Below, in pieces: positions 31,419 through 32,324 of a stretch of 32,324 nucleotides of DNA. The position numbers and the translations under genes are program-made. Origin of the DNA: Yinghuangia elevatio (GTDB lineage Bacteria; Actinomycetota; Actinomycetes; Streptomycetales; Streptomycetaceae); assembly GCF_040649515.1 (NCBI RefSeq), contig NZ_JBEZFP010000106.1, forward strand, positions 1-32,324. Direction: 5' to 3'. The notes below the pieces were generated by a model. That model was not told the DNA's origin, did not search any database, and saw only the letters and a program-made list of their open reading frames with translations. Position 1 is the stretch's first letter. Every line of letters begins with the position of its first letter.

Positions 31419-31970
31419 CTTGGCGGCGATATGCGACACCACGAGCCCGCCCCGGCGCTCCCGGCGCACGACGGCGTCCGGGAACAACCGCTCCAACTCC
31501 GCCCGCCGAACGCGCGCGGCGCGCACCCAGTAGCGGGAGGCGAGCCCGCGCACCGCCCCCGCGAGCGCCTCGCGCCGACGACCGGACTCGACCTCGAACA
31601 GCCCGTCGCACAGGGCGACGTCGTACGCTCCGGCGTACGTCACCGGATCGCCGACCCCGAGCTCCAGCCACGACAGCACCCGCCGCGGCTTGGCGTCGAT
31701 GCCGACCACCTCGACATGCGCCGGCCGCACCGGCGCGTGCAACCAGAAGTCGACGGACCCGCCGAGGTCGACCACCCGCAGCTTGTCGATGTCCGGGAAC
31801 GCCTCGCGAAACCACTCCCACCGACGAGCGCGCGTCGCGGCGTCGAACTGCGCCGCGACGGGCACGACGAACCGCCCGGCGGCCCCCCGTACGACCCGCC
31901 GCACATCGGCACGCAAATCCCGCACCCGATACCCCCAGCCCCCCGGCCCCACGGCCACCCCCGGCCGCAC
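31410..31970 (-). CDS. Short, divergent class I SAM methyltransferase-like protein
   Basis: 186-residue protein resembling the small methyltransferases of polysaccharide clusters. RWEWFREAFPDIDKLRVVDLGGSVDFWL matches their N-terminal half with SAM motif I (VVDLGG, 66-71). The region DVALCDGLFEVESGRRREALAGAVRGLA stands where a CNSVIEHV-type motif is usual, and from memory about 50 residues with a YFPxExH-type segment are missing between ASRYWV and LERLFPDA. So it is shortened and possibly altered or inactive. GTG 31970 is the furthest start after an in-frame stop; no good ribosome binding site is seen and later GTG starts are possible. It probably heads the minus-strand operon. Confidence 0.6.
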   Translation of the reverse strand: MRPGVAVGPGGWGYRVRDLRADVRRVVRGAAGRFVVPVAAQFDAATRARRWEWFREAFPDIDKLRVVDLGGSVDFWLHAPVRPAHVEVVGIDAKPRRVLSWLELGVGDPVTYAGAYDVALCDGLFEVESGRRREALAGAVRGLASRYWVRAARVRRAELERLFPDAVVRRERRGGLVVSHIAAKPR

Positions 31971-32166
31971 CCCGTCAGGCTATGCGACAACCCACCCGCC
32001 CGGCGGCAATTCCCCCGACACCCCTGCCAACCGTCCCTCACCGCCGCGACCCGCCTGGGTAGTTCCAGGTGGCCATTCACCTTGCTCTGGTGCGTTCCGC
32101 TGTTGCTCCGGGGTCGGTCGGCCCTTGGGCAGGGTGTGGCGCTTTTGTTTGAGTGCGCCCGTAGCA

Positions 32167-32213
32167 CACATTTTCGTGACTGCGCTCGTTCCTCGCTCCG
32201 TCACGAAAATGTG
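32167..32213. repeat. 14-bp perfect inverted repeat, first of three at the right edge
   Basis: CACATTTTCGTGAC (32167-32180) is the exact reverse complement of 32200-32213, with a 19-nt C/T-rich loop containing GCTCGTTCCTCGCTCC. It lies in the gene-free stretch 31971-32324. Could be a terminator or part of a dispersed repeat. Confidence 0.65.
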
Positions 32214-32226
32214 CACTCCGACCGCT

Positions 32227-32275
32227 GACTTTCCTTCACCTCCACTCGCTTCGCTCCCTCCGACGCAGGAAAGTC
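32227..32275. repeat. 9-bp inverted repeat, second of three at the right edge
   Basis: GACTTTCCT (32227-32235) pairs with AGGAAAGTC (32267-32275). The 31-nt loop again carries a CACTCGCTTCGCTCCCTCC-type pyrimidine-rich motif like the first repeat's loop. Confidence 0.55.
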
Positions 32276-32281
32276 TGCTTG

Positions 32282-32296
32282 GCGGCCTCCGGCCGC
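32282..32296. repeat. GC hairpin followed by a G8 run, third at the right edge
   Basis: GCGGCC-TCC-GGCCGC is a perfect 6-bp hairpin, immediately followed by eight G residues (32297-32304). The remaining 20 bases to the edge hold nothing recognisable. Confidence 0.5.
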
Positions 32297-32324
32297 GGGG
32301 GGGGCGTAGCGGGCGGCTAAAACC

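Noticed and set aside
29762..32062. A plus-strand open frame of 766 codons opposite the UDP-sugar dehydrogenase
   Set aside because: Composition is Arg/Pro/Thr-rich with no domain, and it is antisense to clear dehydrogenase motifs.
31980..32216. A 78-codon minus-strand frame at the right edge
   Set aside because: It runs through the inverted repeat and pyrimidine-rich loop, has no ribosome binding site and no recognisable family.
1..32324. CRISPR array, insertion sequence or prophage
   Set aside because: No regularly spaced 25-40 bp repeats, and no transposase, integrase or phage structural genes were recognised on either strand.

Overview
The window is very GC-rich chromosomal DNA with dense, strongly G/C-third-position genes, frequent GTG starts, purine-rich ribosome binding sites and many hairpins lacking long T-tracts. 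These traits, plus the gene content (tamR-tam, glmU-prs-rplY-pth, an SCO4848-family protein beside a DD-carboxypeptidase), point to a streptomycete-type actinobacterium. From memory, two blocks resemble Streptomyces coelicolor neighbourhoods (around SCO4839-4848 and SCO3122-3133), so most of 2.5-20.4 kb is core chromosome.

Layout. 0-2.3 kb (minus): a DDAH-family gene with a degraded active site followed by ornithine aminotransferase rocD, ending at a perfect 24-bp inverted repeat. 2.6-5.3 kb (plus): trpS, a 2'-5' RNA ligase-family protein and a YihY membrane protein. 5.3-8.3 kb: a secreted, membrane-anchored DD-carboxypeptidase (minus), then a small membrane protein overlapping a cytochrome P450 (plus). 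8.6-10.9 kb: gdhA (plus) and a secreted SGNH/GDSL hydrolase (minus). 11.1-14.0 kb: the divergent tamR/tam pair with two visible operator palindromes, a VOC-family protein and an ADP-ribosylglycohydrolase. 14.1-15.7 kb (minus): a delta-9-type fatty acid desaturase followed by a TetR regulator, with a perfect 20-bp palindrome upstream. 16.0-20.4 kb (plus): tRNA-Gln(TTG), glmU, prs, rplY and pth. 20.4-21.4 kb (minus): a YwqJ-type deaminase and a SUKH-3 protein, which looks like a toxin/immunity-type pair.

21.8-32.0 kb is the accessory region and the most interesting part. It is a sugar-nucleotide modification locus built from two converging operons. The plus operon encodes a Gfo/Idh sugar oxidoreductase, an SDR epimerase/dehydratase, two successive DegT/DnrJ/EryC1 aminotransferases and a metallo-beta-lactamase/Rieske fusion resembling the mycobacterial UDP-MurNAc N-acetyl hydroxylase NamH. 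The minus operon encodes a short divergent methyltransferase-like protein, a UDP-GlcNAc/UDP-ManNAc 6-dehydrogenase-type enzyme, a Rossmann-like protein I cannot assign, and a sugar N-formyltransferase-like enzyme. The two last genes end 12 bp apart. Together they suggest synthesis of an unusual amino-sugar uronate carrying N-formyl and/or N-glycolyl groups. No glycosyltransferase, flippase or polymerase is present in the window, so the acceptor is unknown.

The right edge (31.98-32.32 kb) has no convincing gene and contains three successive inverted repeats and a G8 run. No CRISPR array, insertion sequence, integrase or origin was seen.
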